A stretch of 64,000 bases of DNA from Atrichornis clamosus (lineage: Eukaryota; Chordata; Aves; Passeriformes; Menuridae). The first letter of the stretch is position 1. Each line of letters starts with the position of its first letter. The notes under the pieces were generated by a model that was not told the DNA's origin, searched no databases, and saw nothing but the letters and a program-made list of their open reading frames with translations. Where the stretch lies: assembly GCA_013400975.1 (NCBI GenBank), contig WBMZ01012029.1:1-64000 (forward strand), in the 5' to 3' direction. Positions 47,650-59,461 of this stretch are shown here, piece by piece. Position numbers and translations under genes: made by a program.

Positions 47650-48052
47650 AACAGACTGAGAGAGTTGTGCCTGTTCAGCCTGGAAAAGAGAAAGCTCAAG
47701 GGAGAGCTTAGAGCCCCTTCCAGTGCCTAAGGGGGCCTATGGGAAGGTGGAGAGGGACTTTTCACAGGGGCATAGAGTCATAGGACACAGGGGAATTGCC
47801 TTAAACTGGAGGGGAGTGGGTTTAGATTGGATATTAGGAAGAAATTCTTCCCTGTGAGGGTGGTGAAGACCTGGCACAGGTTTTCCAGAGAAGCTGTGGC
47901 TGCCCCATCCCTGGAAGTGTCCAAGGCCAGGTTGGATGGGGCTAGGAGCAACCTGGGATAGTGGAAGGCGTCCCTGCCCATGGCAGGGGGTTGGAATAAG
48001 ATGATTTTTAAGGTCCATTCCAACCCAAACCATTCTGTGATTCCATGGTTCA
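47650..48052 (+). mobile_element. CR1 LINE 3' region, ~400 nt
   Basis: It starts 'acagactgagagagttgtgcctgttcagcctggaaaagagaaagctc' and passes 'ggtttagattggatattaggaagaaattcttccctgtgagggtgg'. It ends 'ccaacccaaaccattctgtgattccatggttc'. It is among the best-preserved copies and closely resembles those at 36368 and 39676. Confidence 0.96.
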
Positions 48053-48431
48053 GCAACTTAGGTTTCCTATATGCACAGTCTGACAAGCACCAGAATATCA
48101 GAGTATTGCATCCCCAAAACCCCCGTGAGAGGCAGATGTCCCACAACCAGTCTCAAGACTCTGTTCTTGCTCCCCAAGTATCCTGTGCCCAACCAGCAAA
48201 TGACACAGTTTGTTTCCAACATAAATCTGTTGTGTTCCAACAAATGAATCCACCTACATTCCTCTCCCATTATTGAAGAAATTGGGACTACAATTAAGTA
48301 GAGCACGGCATTAACAGAAAGGTGTAATTCAATTAAACAGTGACCTGATTTTCATCACTTTAATCCAAAAATTACATCCATATCATTCAGTGCATGAATT
48401 TGCTTTTCTATTTTTAAAGATTTTTCGCCAT

Positions 48432-48472
48432 CTTGACTGCAAACAAAACACAGGGTCTTGTTTGCAGTCAAG
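48432..48472. repeat. Perfect inverted repeat: 15-bp arms, 11-nt loop
   Basis: The arm cttgactgcaaacaa (48432-48446) is followed by an 11-nt loop (48447-48457) and its exact reverse complement (48458-48472). A perfect 15-bp hairpin with so short a loop is rare by chance in 64 kb. Confidence 0.97.
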
Positions 48473-49497
48473 TCAGAGCAGAACTGATGAATGCCAACAC
48501 AGCTGGATCTCAACAGCCCTTCCGCTGAACCACCGTGTATAAATTAAGGGAGTGACAGAGATTACCAAGAAAAATACAGCAACACACCTGTAGGCTTCCA
48601 ATCAAAAGCCATTTCATGGAGAGGGAAACAATTCCAGGTGCAGAGGAAGCATGCAAAGGAAGGCACACGCAGCAGAGTTTGCATTAGTGCAGCTGCCTTT
48701 ATTGCAATGACCCTAATTGCCATTTCCAGATGTGAGGCAGGAAAATCAGCTGACAGGAGCATCTTTGCCTATAACCCTAGAAAACACAGGTTGAAGAAGA
48801 CACGGAGCTCTATACAAGGCTTATGTGAAGAAAAAAATAAAATTAAAAATCCATTCTTCTTTCTTTTTCCACACATTGAGCTGGTTAAAGCAGTCCACGT
48901 TCTCCAGTTGCTCCCAGAAGCATTTATTTATCACCATCCTCAATTCTGAAAGCAAACTCCAAGTGATAATGCATGATCTTCCTGCAAAACCAAACTGAGA
49001 TGGATGGAGGGCAAGGGGTATAATTTAAGACAGTCTATACTGCTCACAGTACCAGGAACACTGCATTCAGCCTGCAGGAAAGGTCATTAGCAAATTGAAG
49101 GCAGCAGAAGATAACAGAAAAGTTTACAAACAACATTTCAACAGGAAAAAATGAGCTCATTTGGGCGTTCAGGGAAAAAGAGCAAGCAGAGAGCACGTCT
49201 GGGTGTGCAGGAGCCTTCCCCACCCCAGACACAAGAGAGAGCTCATCTCCAGTGCTTCTGATGAAGCACACGAGATTTGCATCAGTGCCATCAATAGTAG
49301 CACCCAGTGTGACAGGAACCTCCTCCTTGGCAGAGCCACCCCTACCAACAGAACAGTTTGGAGTTACCTCCTGCCTCCCAGATGGCTCATCCCTGTTAGT
49401 GCAGAAATCTGGGGAGCCAGGATCTCCCTGCAGCAAAGAGCACAGGATTGCTGCCCTGAGCTGGCTACACTTCAGCTTTCAGCCTTTTTGCGGAGGT

Positions 49498-49539
49498 TAC
49501 AGGAGATAAGCAGTGAGATACAGGAGATAAGCAATGTAA
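49498..49539. repeat. Two-copy 21-bp tandem repeat
   Basis: tacaggagataagcagtgaga (49498-49518, split here as units) is followed by a copy differing at three or so bases (tacaggagataagcaatgtaa). Confidence 0.93.
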
Positions 49540-49647
49540 AGAGCTCACTTCTTCCCTTCTGAACACTATCATCTGATGAAAACACACTTTCTCGAGTAAA
49601 GGACAGACTTTTATGTGGGCTTTTTTTGGATGGTCTGCATTGCCTGT

Positions 49648-49752
49648 AACCTGGTCTAGTGGAAGGTTCCCTGCCCGTGGCAGAGGTGTTGGAATGAGAT
49701 GGATTTTGAGGTCCCTTCCAACCCAAGCCATTCCATGATTCCATGGTTCTAT
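49648..49752 (+). mobile_element. CR1 LINE 3' end
   Basis: It reads 'taacctggtctagtggaaggttccctgcccgtggcagaggtgttggaatgagatggattttgaggtcccttccaacccaagccattccatgattccatggttctatg'. Three degenerate tail repeats are kept. Confidence 0.92.
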
Positions 49753-49849
49753 GCCATCAGCAGACAACTGCCACACAGCACTGCCATTGACTTCAGTGGC
49801 TTCTCCATGGTCCAAAGTCCAGTTTGAGAGTTATAAGGAGAAAAGTTTC

Positions 49850-50250
49850 CCTTGTGAGGAGAGACTGCAGGAGCTGGGCCTGGTTAGTCTGGAGAAGACT
49901 GAGATCTCATCAATACATACAAATATCTTCAAGGGGGGTGCCAAGAGGTTGGTGCCAGACTCTTTCCATGGTGCCCAGCGACAGGACAAGGGGCAATGGC
50001 CATAAACTAAAGCACAAGAAGTTCTGCTTGAACAAGGGGAAGAATTTCTTTCCATGGAGGATGGCAGAGCACTGGAACAGCTGCCCAGGGTGGCTGGGGA
50101 GTCTCCCCCTCTGGAGACATTCCAAACCCACCTCGACACATTCCTGCGTCACCTGCTCCAGGTGACCCTGCCTTGGCAGGGGGGTTGGACTGGATGATCT
50201 CCAGAAGTCCTTTCCAACCTTAAAGGCTCTCTGATTCTGTGAAAATATGA
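49850..50250 (+). mobile_element. CR1 LINE 3' region, third subfamily
   Basis: The order is 'cccttgtgaggagagactgcaggagctgggcctggttagtctggagaag', 'gactctttccatggtgcccagcgacaggacaaggggcaatgg', 'aagttctgcttgaac', 'gagcactggaacagctgcccagggtggctggggagtctccccctctggagacattccaaacccacctcgacacattcctgcgtcacctgctccaggtgaccctgccttggcaggggggttggactggatgatctccagaagtcctttcc'. The 'ggactggatgatctccag' 3' end belongs to a subfamily not otherwise seen here. It lies ~100 nt after another CR1 tail. Confidence 0.94.
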
Positions 50251-51435
50251 AGAAGCTCAATCTGACAGGACAGGCTGAATCTCACCCTAATTTCCTTTCT
50301 AAATTTGGACTATCCACATAGACACACTCGCCTCAAAACAACTGAGGATCTCTAAAACACAGGCAGCCACCCTGACCTCACAGAGGTGCTACTTGTCATA
50401 ACTGAGTTCCTTGACATCCTCATTTCCTCATCCACATTCTCTTCCCTCCAGGGGAAGAGAGGGTATACAGCAAGTATATGGAATGTCAGGCAATTCAGTT
50501 ATATTGGATCAGGAAGATCAAGGACAATGTTCTAAATGTCCAACTTTCAGAACATCTTGAAAAAAAGACACTCATCCCTCCAACTGAAGAATCTCTTCTG
50601 TTTGGTCAACACAAGGCAGTGACAAACCCACACATCTCTGTCCTGCACAGCACTGAGTACTGCAAAAGCCATCAGTGGACCTGGGAATCCGTATCCATGT
50701 CCCCTACAAAATGCTTCCTGCCATGACAACCCCTGTTCCCCTACTCCACATCCCCACGATCTCTCTGAATCCGCCCTGTATCCGTGGGCACTCCTCCTCC
50801 TCAGCTTCAAGTCCCATCCACGTCTCAATTCATTCTCCCAAGCATCCAGAGAGGCAGCAAACAACCCACAAGGGTAACCTAGACCTGGACACATCCTAAC
50901 TGATCGACTGGCTGATACCAGAAAAAACAGATGATCAGTGAATTTGCCTGAGTTTTCCTGGAGGGCAATGAGATATTAAATCCTTACGTGCTTCATGAAC
51001 ACAGACACTGATGGTTGCATGGAGGAGAAAATCAGTGAACTGCATTTTCTTCTCTGATGTCATTAACTCTACTTTCTACTCTGATGTCATCTACTCTAGT
51101 GTAAAAAGAAGAAAGACACAGACAGGAGAAAGCCTTAAAGGAAGTGAGAGACTTCAAACTATCAAAAAAAGAAAAAAAGAAAAAATCAGTATCTGAAAAC
51201 AACACAATGGTGCTCATCTACTCTCACTTTCAGACCCATGCCCCAAATGTTGTGTTTGCATTTAATTTTCTGGTTCATCAAGTAGAAAAATATCCCATTC
51301 CCCAGGCTTCCAGCTTTATTTACACACTTGGTCAGGACTGAGGAGAACACTCAAACCTGTCATCGGAGGTTTCAGGAGCTCCCAGCTCTGGTTTGCAATC
51401 CATGAAGGCTTTGCTCTCCACATAACAGACAATTA
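50251..51435. other. Anonymous non-coding DNA
   Basis: It includes an imperfect duplication at about 51048-51098 of a ~25-bp unit containing tctgatgtcat, a CRE-like word. An A-rich tract is at about 51164-51186. No supported gene. Confidence 0.45.
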
Positions 51436-51800
51436 GAGAATCACAGATTGTTAAGGTTGGAAAAGACCTCCAAGATCATAAAGTCCAACTGTGAACCCAG
51501 CACCACCACCATGTTCACCACTAAAACATGTCCTCAGGTGCCATAACTACACATTTTTTGAACACTTCCAGGGATGGTGACTCCACCACTTCCCTGGGCA
51601 GCCTTTTCTAGTATTTAACAACTCTTCCAGTGAAGAAGGTTTTTCTAAAATCCAGTCTAACCATTCCCTGGAGGTCATTTCCTCTCATCCTGTCACTTGC
51701 TACCTGGGAGAAGAGACTGATACCCACCTCATTTCAGCCTCTTTCCAGGTTGTTGTAAGAGTTATAAGGTCCCCCTTGAGCCTCCTTTCCTCCAGGAGAG
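51436..51800 (-). mobile_element. CR1 LINE 3' region, older subfamily (antisense)
   Basis: The plus strand reads 'gagaatcacagattgttaaggttggaaaagacctccaagatcataaagtccaactgtgaacccagcacc'. It continues 'cagggatggtgactccaccacttccctgggcagcc' and 'atcctgtcacttgctacctgggagaagagactgatacccacctc', and ends 'gtcccccttgagcctcctttcctccagg'. About 365 nt of the older type are kept. Confidence 0.94.
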
Positions 51801-54062
51801 AATGACACTGCTCAAAAGAAATCACCTTCCATCCTACCACATCAATCAAGTAGCTGAAACTATGTCCCAGTAGCTGAAGCTCAGCCTCTTCAGTTGGGAA
51901 TGCAGCCAGATTAATTTAACCCAAGAGAAAGCACGAGACATCTCATAGAGTTAAAACTACACCTCACCTATCCACAATTTAAGCTTTTAAAAAAAATTTT
52001 GGTAGAGTTTTGTTTGGAACAAATCAAGACTCTGGAGCTGGCTTAGTGCACCAATGCCAAAATGCTGGAGAGGGCTGAAATCCACGAATCCACTTAAAAC
52101 AGAGTGGAACCCTGACTTTTATTGGCTTAAAATTATGCAAAAAGGCATCTTTGGGCTGCAGCTCCGTGATGAATCAATCAGCTCTGACAAGGGAGGTAAC
52201 TCAAGACCTCCCCACAGCGCTCCCTCCCCACCCCACACCACGGCTGCCTCTCTGCTCTCCTGCTAATGCAGCACCCAGCAACTCATGCTGTAAATCAGAG
52301 CAATGAAACATTCACTTAAAAATAACAGCCCAAACCTCCTCCATTGCAGGAGAGCCTTTCATATCACAAATGATGAAAGCATGTTTCTAAAAAAAGCAAG
52401 CTGAGTTGAGAGCGATTTCTGAGAAGGTGGCAAAATAAACAGCTCCAAGCCCAGCCAGCAGAACAAGGGCTGGGCTGCTCCAAGCATTGCTGGGTCTCCA
52501 GAAGAACCCTGACAGTGGCAAAAACAGGTCTCAATATTCTCAGTTAGTGGCTACCTAGATCAGAGAGGGTGCTTGGCTCCCAACCTGGTGCTGCTGTAGG
52601 AGCAGGACATTCAGAGGACACCACCATCCCTGCTTGTGAGCTATTCCCTGGGCATCTCCTTGCCCAGAGGGCATCTCCTCGCCCAGTGGGCTACTTTATT
52701 CCTGCCTCATAGCTGGTACACAGGGAGAAAGTGTTGGGATGCAGCCTACAGGGTCAAGAAACACCATCCTTGTGGTAACCACAAGCACGTGGCCTGTGGT
52801 GCTTACTGAAACTGCGAGGGAGAACAGAAGAAATATCCCCGAGGTTTCTTACAACTATTTTTATGATTGATGCCGGGAAACAGGAGGGATGTGGGGAATA
52901 AGCTTTTCCCCCTCTTTTCATGATCTAAGCACACACTAAACAAATAACCAGCTCTCTTCATCCTGCAATCCAGAAGGATGTCTCTCTGCAACAGGGGGAT
53001 GCACCACAGCATCTTGCCTCGCATTTCCAACACTGGGACTCCACACAGCCACTGCGGCTTTTAATGCCTTTTGCAAACATCTAATTCACTCTGTATTAAT
53101 CCCTCAGAGCAGCTACTCCTTCATTTTACCCTTGGAGACACCAAGCTAAAATATTCATCAGCTTGAACACAAAAACCTACAGCTCCAAGCAGTTGTTCAG
53201 GACAGAGGACGTGCTGTTACTCAGTTCTCTGATCTAGTACGGCAGTATAACACCATCCTTGCAATAAAAGTACAGAAGGAGCTTCTAAAGATGCCTTTCT
53301 ACACTAGATGTTTCTAAGTAAATTTAGGTTTAATGGCAAGCTCCTCTTGCTTATTTCTCACTTTTTCTCATCTTTCCTTTTGGAGGAAAGGTGGCTGGCT
53401 GACAGGGGCTGTTCTTCCTCAAGCTCAATATTAAATAAAAGGGACCAAAAAATACATTGAAAATGCACTCTAAAGTCATGGCACAAGCACATTTCAAATG
53501 AAAGCCGCTGAAAAGCTCCAAACTATCAAAAAGCTATTTCAATAAGGAGTTTCACTTACTCGAGATATTCACGACATTCACACAACTTCTAAAAAGATTA
53601 ATCTCTTCCAAGTAATTTAACTCAATTAAATGGATAAAATGTCCAGCACATGAAGGTGACAGCAATTCCAGGTCAATTCCAGTCTTCCCAGGCTCCAGAG
53701 GGCTTCCCAAAGCTATCTGTGTGACTTTCTCAGCGCCTATTGCCCTGAACCACCTTTGCTATGATGCTGATCATCATCTCCTCACTTCCTTCCCCTCTGC
53801 AATTGAAGTTATCCAAGACAGGAACCAAATTTGTGTCTCGTGCTTGCACATCTCTCATCTCACAGTACCTTTATCCTACAGCAATGCTGAAGCTCAGTGA
53901 TGACCAGCTGGACCTTCAACAGCAGGACACGTATTTGTGTAACTCTACTCTGCCTGCAGGCAAGGAAGAGGTTTCTGATGGGGGACACTCAAGCTCAGTC
54001 CCTTCTCCATCGTTCCTGTGGCATCCTGCCACACACCTCCATCCCACTGTGGCTTCAGCAGA
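51801..54062. other. Anonymous non-coding DNA
   Basis: More than 2.2 kb without a recognised transposon. A 19-bp unit, gggcatctcct(t/c)gcccag, is tandemly repeated at 52650-52687. The region looks unique; no gene is recognised. Confidence 0.45.
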
Positions 54063-54158
54063 ATGTAGATGTGATCCTTAGGAACACAGTTCAGTGTCAG
54101 GTAAGTTGTTGGACTTGATTATCTTAGAGGTCTTTTCCAAACTTAAGGGTTCTACAGT
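54063..54158 (+). mobile_element. CR1 LINE 3' end, older subfamily, internally deleted
   Basis: It reads 'atgtagatgtgatccttaggaacacagttcagtgtcaggtaagttgttggacttgattatcttagaggtcttttccaaacttaagggttctacag'. This is the 'gtagatgtgg.acttagg..cat..ttagtg' and 'ggacttgatgatcttagaggtcttttccaacctta' version seen at 3140, with the stretch in between partly deleted. Confidence 0.8.
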
Positions 54159-55835
54159 TCAGCCCACCATGATGGATGCAGCTCAATATTTTAGGGAGAG
54201 CTTTCAGGCAGCCTCTCAGCTGATTCTTGCAGGCCATGTCCACTCATGCCCAGAAGTCTTTAGTAATTAAGGAGTAAACCATGGAAATGTGCTTTACCTC
54301 GTGTGCAGCCACAACACATCACAAACACGGAACAGGACCTGGCACACACTGTTTAACCTGACCTTTGCCCACAACAGAGCCAAAGCAAGGGGACTCCAGC
54401 CCATAAATTATCCTGACTCTGCCAGCATGGGCAGATTGAAGACGTCCAGACCTCAAACCCTGAAGGTAAGTGAACCACAGCACCAAATCCCTGCAGTTGT
54501 TTCACCTTAAATAGACAAGAGGGAGGTGTTGACACTGAAGTGATGCTTTGCAATTCAGGCAATCTGTGTTCAACTTCCAGGCTTGAAGAAGCTCTGGAAT
54601 GCAGAAGTGCGTATCCAGGAGAACCAAAGACAAGTCACAGTCCTCTCACCTCATCCAAAGCATCCTAGAGCTGCAAAGTGCATAGGAAAGACTCCTGGTT
54701 GAACGGGATGTTACTGTGCTTCAGTGCAGCACAGCAAGGTATGGACTTGCATCATTTTAATTTTTAACATTTAAGTAGATTAAATTAAAATAGTCCAAAA
54801 AATCACAAATGTAAAAAGATACAACAATTGTAATCATGGTGGCAAGAAACTGGCAATGTGTTCACCACTGGAACAGTTTGGGAGTTACCCTGAACCAGTT
54901 TGTACCATTGACCAAGGCAGTTCTTTGCATCAGCCTGCTGCAGTAAGCAGATAAAACATAGCTCTGCTGCCTAAATAAAATGTGTTTAGATACATAAATC
55001 TTTGCAAAGTGGCTTTTTATTTTGAGGCAAAACCAGAAAGAATTATATTCTGCATTAAATGCTTTCTTCTTTGTCCTCTTCTCGACCGTCTGCAAGATCA
55101 ATTAAAGTGCTTTTGCATAAAGAGGCAAAGAGAAGCACGTTCCAAAAATAAATAAATAACGAAGCCTCTCTCTGCTTTCAATATGATGCCTAAAGAAAAC
55201 AAGCACAACAACTTAAAGATTCCCACAGTGAAAAAGAAGAAAATGCTGAAGGTTTAATCACACACTTACAAGGCAACAAAATAGATTTCTCAAGCCTTAA
55301 TATCTTTCGTGAAATTTTAAGCACTCAGACACAAATATTAGTAACAAGCTGCAGCAAGCTGAGTCGTTTCCCCTGCCCTCGCACAGGAATATGTGTGAGT
55401 GCCTCCCTTGCACTCACACACACACACACATTTGCTGCTCCCATCACTTCTTTACTTGCAGAGAGATCCAAATGAAGCTATGAGCAACCGAGCTGCTCGT
55501 GGTTTAACACGTTCCTCGCCTTATGGGGGTCTTGCTGCCCTGTGGCTCAGCAGCCTCCCTGTGCAGCTGCACTGCAACATCTGGAAGCATCAGCACGACT
55601 TCCCTGCAGGCTGACCAGCAATGGGAGTCATGGCCTCAGCCTCAGCACGGAGAGGTAACACTCAGTTCAGCTGCTCTCCCAGTTACCAACCAGAATGGGG
55701 AGAGGGGGAAAAAGGGAGAGAGTTTCCACCAAGAAAACTCAAGGCCTACTTTCTACTCCCTCAGAATGCCCTTTACCGTGTCTTCACAGGGCAAGGGAGG
55801 AACTGTTCCCATCAAAATCCCATCATCTCAATTTC
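54159..55835. other. Anonymous non-coding DNA
   Basis: A CA run lies at about 55417-55431. The open frames between 55399 and 55962 differ in phase, and the last one enters CR1. No gene is recognised. Confidence 0.45.
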
Positions 55836-56052
55836 TAAGGAAGACATGTTTTACAATGAGGTAGAGAAATATTGGCATAGGCTGCCCAGAGAAGCTGTGG
55901 CTGCCCCATCCCTGGAAACATCCAAGGCCAGGTCGGATGGGGTTTGGAGCAACCTGGGATAGTGGAAGGTGTCCCTGCCCATGGCAGGGGGGTTGGAACA
56001 AGATGGTCTTTAAAGATCCTTTACAATACAACTATTCCATGATTCTATGATC
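55836..56052 (+). mobile_element. CR1 LINE 3' end
   Basis: It runs from 'tctaaggaagacatgttttacaatgaggtagagaaatattggcataggctgcccagagaagctgtggctgccccatccctgg' to 'ccatgattctatgatc' with a normal tail. It joins head-on to a minus-strand CR1 coding fragment at 56053. Confidence 0.94.
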
Positions 56053-56555
56053 CTTTCTGGCCCCACAGACTTGTGCTGGTCTAAGTGGCACAGCAGGTCA
56101 CTGACCATTTCCCCTTGGATTATGGGGACTTCATTCTGCTCCCCGTCCCTCCAGTTTTGGGAGTGATCCCACCATGTTTCCATCAAAGCAGCTATGGCAC
56201 AGCTTTCCAGCTGCACAGTGGCTTCCAGTTCCTCTGCTTGTTGCCCATGCTGTGGGCATTGGTGCAGATCACCTCAGCTGGGCTATTGATCCCACCACCT
56301 TTTTGGGGGAGAAATCTCGACTCCTAGATGACCATTCTCAGGCACTTCCATGGTTTCTAACACATCAAAACCCTGGTGCCTTTGCAGGTGCAGGGATCTC
56401 CATCCCCTGCCTCCACTGAGAAAAAAGGACCTCCCTGGCACAGCATCCCATGATAAAAAAACCCCAAAATTCTGCTGGTGACACCAGGCTCAGAGCCAGG
56501 TATTGATCTGCTGGATCTTCCTGGTTCTTCCCTCATCATTCCCTGCAACTGGAAG
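56053..56555 (-). mobile_element. CR1 coding remnant: ORF1-like tail, start of ORF2 endonuclease, then RT-linker
   Basis: On the minus strand, from right to left: degraded text resembling the C-terminal end of avian CR1 ORF1 (INTWL, then WCHQQNFG, about 56430-56510), then ORF2 endonuclease words NAHSMGNKQ (56234-56260) and METWWDHSQNW (56151-56183), with a frameshift between them. After that comes DLLCHLDQHKS (56067-56099), which in intact CR1 lies ~200 residues further on. Most of the endonuclease is therefore deleted. The whole is inactive. Confidence 0.85.
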
Positions 56556-59310
56556 GGTAAAAGAGAACACTACTTGAGTTCCTGATCCTTTAACCAGTCA
56601 ACCTCACACCAACATGCAAAAGAACTGATAGGAGAAAGAAATCACTGCTCTACACAATTGAAACAGGAGGAAAATAACTTGCAATAATATAATAAATGTA
56701 AAAAAACCCACCAAAAACAACCACTAAAAAGAAAACCAAACACCCAAGAAATGAAAACAAAAGCTAAGAGGTGAATAATTTATTTAGGCAATATGCAGTG
56801 CCCATATTCCACCTGAATTGTTTACATTGAAGGCTCATGGTTTAATCAGAACCACCGTAACAAGAAAAGCCAGAGTCATAAGTACAACATTTATCTTCAG
56901 TAAATGAAATAGTTTTCTGGGTAAGGCATTTTCATTTAAAATAGGAAAAAAAAAATAGGTTGCAGTTTGTGAAGTGACCAGCAAGGGGAGTCGGTGCCCA
57001 GAGCTTTGAGGGAACCACACAGATGCAGTTTTGGGTGGAGAAAACTCAAATAAACAATTCTGAGGTAGTGACATTGATAAAACATTGAAGACTGCCAGAG
57101 GACGTTCGAGAATGATGGACAGAGAGCAGAAAACCCACTAACCTGGAAAGAGAGAGGGCTTTGAGAGATACTTGAGTAGAAAAGAGAAAAGTCATGTTTT
57201 GCTTGGAAATGGGACTTTCTGTCCCTGCAAGACTTAATGGAGAGCATGTGATGGAGAACTCTTAGAGGGAAAAAGGCAAAGGACAAACGCAATCAAGTCA
57301 GGACAGAGCTTAGGGTAAGAAAGTAAGGGCTAATGCACTTCTTAGTACAATATTCTGATAATAACATGTTTCCCAGAAAAGACTTTGGCCAGTTCCTCTG
57401 GTAACCTTGAGGAGACATCCAGGAGGGTACCAAATGTCTGGGAGAAGACGTCAGAGGAGTAGGGCTAATCAGACACCTTATCACTGAGCCCCAGCACCAG
57501 AAACAAATAGGGGAAAAAATATAAATAAAGATTATTAGAAAAAAAAACCCCTCTCAAATCCATTTGCAAGGAGTGGGATTTAATAACATTACACAGCATT
57601 TAAAGAAAAATGCCAGCAGTAGGAACTCATTAGGCACTGTATGGGGAACAGCAGCAAAATCACTACCGCAGCTCCAGCCATGCTGGGCTCATCAACAAAA
57701 ACGGGGCCACCCCGGGCTCCGGGGCCACAGGGAGGGGAACTCAGAGCTCGTGTTCCTCCTCCCCGTTAATCTCATTAACCTCATGTTTACTCTGTTGTTG
57801 GTGATTACTCAGAACGCTAACAGGCACACTTTATGCGTATTATTTACTGAATGCTACAAATCTCTTTAGCTCTGTATATGAATCGGGGCTGGAACACGTC
57901 AGTGCTCCACGAGCTATGGGAAGCAGGGTAGAGAAATAAATTAAAAAAAGAAAAAAAAAATTTTTAGGACTTGTTTCAAAGATAGTGATTTTGTCAATAT
58001 CTTCAATTTCTTCTTGCAAGATAACCAATTGTTCCAGATAAATATATAACACTCTTCCTTGTTTCTAATTCTAGAATAACATTCTAAGAAGGAGAAACAG
58101 ACACCAAACCAAAAATACTCAAGAAAAGACTTATTCCCTACTATTAAGCTGGAGTCCATGAAACAACTATTCCAGCCATGATACTAATTACCGTTAACGA
58201 TATTCCAGGTGGGAAAAACAGATGTAGTTTAAGAAAACTATTACTGCTGTTAAAGAACTCCATAGGTTTTGCAGACACAGTCTGTTACACCTTGAAAAAT
58301 GGAACCTTCACTGACCATCTGTTCCTTGCAGAGAACACCCAGCAACGCTCGCTTTGGCCAGAAAACCCAACTCAAAGTCAAAGCACCACGAGCAGGGGAC
58401 ATCCCAGAGCCAAGTCAGCCAAAATCAGATGTCAGGGAACAATACTGGGTGGAGATCACCCAGTAGCAGCCAGTTAAAACAAGGAAACCACTGCAGAAGA
58501 GCAGAACATGGCGTCCAGAGGTCCCACAACATTCCCACACACCAACTCCAGAGCCTGGGTCTACAATACCTCCATCACCTGCATCATCTCCAATGAGTTG
58601 AAAGTATATGGAGAAACACCACCAAAACAAAGAAATCTAAAATGGGAAGGATTATCAAAGACAGAAAACAGCAAGAATTACCTCACCCACGACTTTACTC
58701 CGTTGTGTTGTGGAGCCAGTTGCTGGGAATGAGGCAGCAATAACCCAAGAGACCCAAGGCCCAGCTCAGCAGTACGGTCTCTGTTCAGATAAAAGGAGAA
58801 ACAAATGAAAGTGAGATGTGAAAAGCACAGCTTTTATCTGCTCTGTTTCCCTCAGTCTGAAGCTCAGGGATTCCCAAGACTGAGGTTTTAGCCGTATCTT
58901 TAGATTCAGCTGCCTTTGGGAGTTTTCACACCCTGTGAATTTGTCAAAGAAACATATACATACATCAGGCAAGCTTTGCTCTGGGCCTACACCATGTCTG
59001 TTGACAATGCAACACACACCAAAAAAATGGAAACAAAAGAACACTTCTTCCCTTTAATTTCAGGGGGTAAATATTAGGGGATGCCTAGTGAAACACAGCA
59101 AGTAATTTTTATTTTCTGCAATTTGTGATGTCACACTATTGTCATTTCCCCCTGCTTAGTGATATTAGTTAATATTAGCCAGTTAAACAGGATCTGCTTT
59201 TACTACTTTTTTACTACATTTTTACTACATTTCCTTCAAAAAAAAGCCCATGCAACTAAAGGATTGCTGAGATAGAACCACACAACTGAGACAACCAAGT
59301 GGACCCAGCA
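56556..59310. other. Mostly unique DNA; candidate conserved stretch at 57.7-57.9 kb
   Basis: A/T-rich simple sequence lies at 56697-56745 and 57925-57966. The 57650-57900 stretch has clustered CpGs (cggggccaccccgggctccgg) followed by compact AT-rich words (gttaatctcattaacctcatgtttactctgttgttgg, tttatgcgtattatttac), and differs in texture from its surroundings. No gene is recognised. Confidence 0.4.
59198..59232. repeat. Three-unit minisatellite, ~11-bp period
   Basis: tttactac recurs at 59198, about 59209 and about 59220 with T-rich spacers. Confidence 0.85.
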
Positions 59311-59461
59311 CTGGACTTTTGAGCAATTTCAGGGATGGTGATTCCACCATTTCCCTGGGCAGTCTGTTTCAATGCTTCAGCACTCTTTCAGCGAAGAAAT
59401 TTTTCTTACATCCAATCTAAACCTCCCCTGGTGCGACTTGAAGCCGTTTCCTCTTGTCAGG
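59311..59461 (-). mobile_element. CR1 LINE internal part of 3' region, older subfamily (antisense)
   Basis: The plus strand reads 'ctggacttttgagcaatttcagggatggtgattccaccatttccctgggcagtctgtttcaatgcttcagcactctttcagcgaagaaatttttcttacatccaatctaaacctcccctggtgcgacttgaagccgtttcctcttgtc'. The 3' end proper is missing. Confidence 0.9.

Larger units (their letters stand above)
48053..49647. other. Anonymous DNA with a perfect hairpin and a tandem repeat
   Basis: The structures at 48432-48472 and 49498-49539 are listed separately. The 48640-48740 part (gtttgcattagtgcagctgcctttattgcaatgaccctaattgcc) is dense in octamer-like and TAATTG words. The frames at 49044-49562 have no recognised product. Confidence 0.45.

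Noticed and set aside
19449..50250. Regularly recurring similar blocks as a CRISPR-like or satellite array
   Set aside because: The blocks are dispersed CR1 3' ends in both orientations with unrelated spacers of hundreds to thousands of bases.
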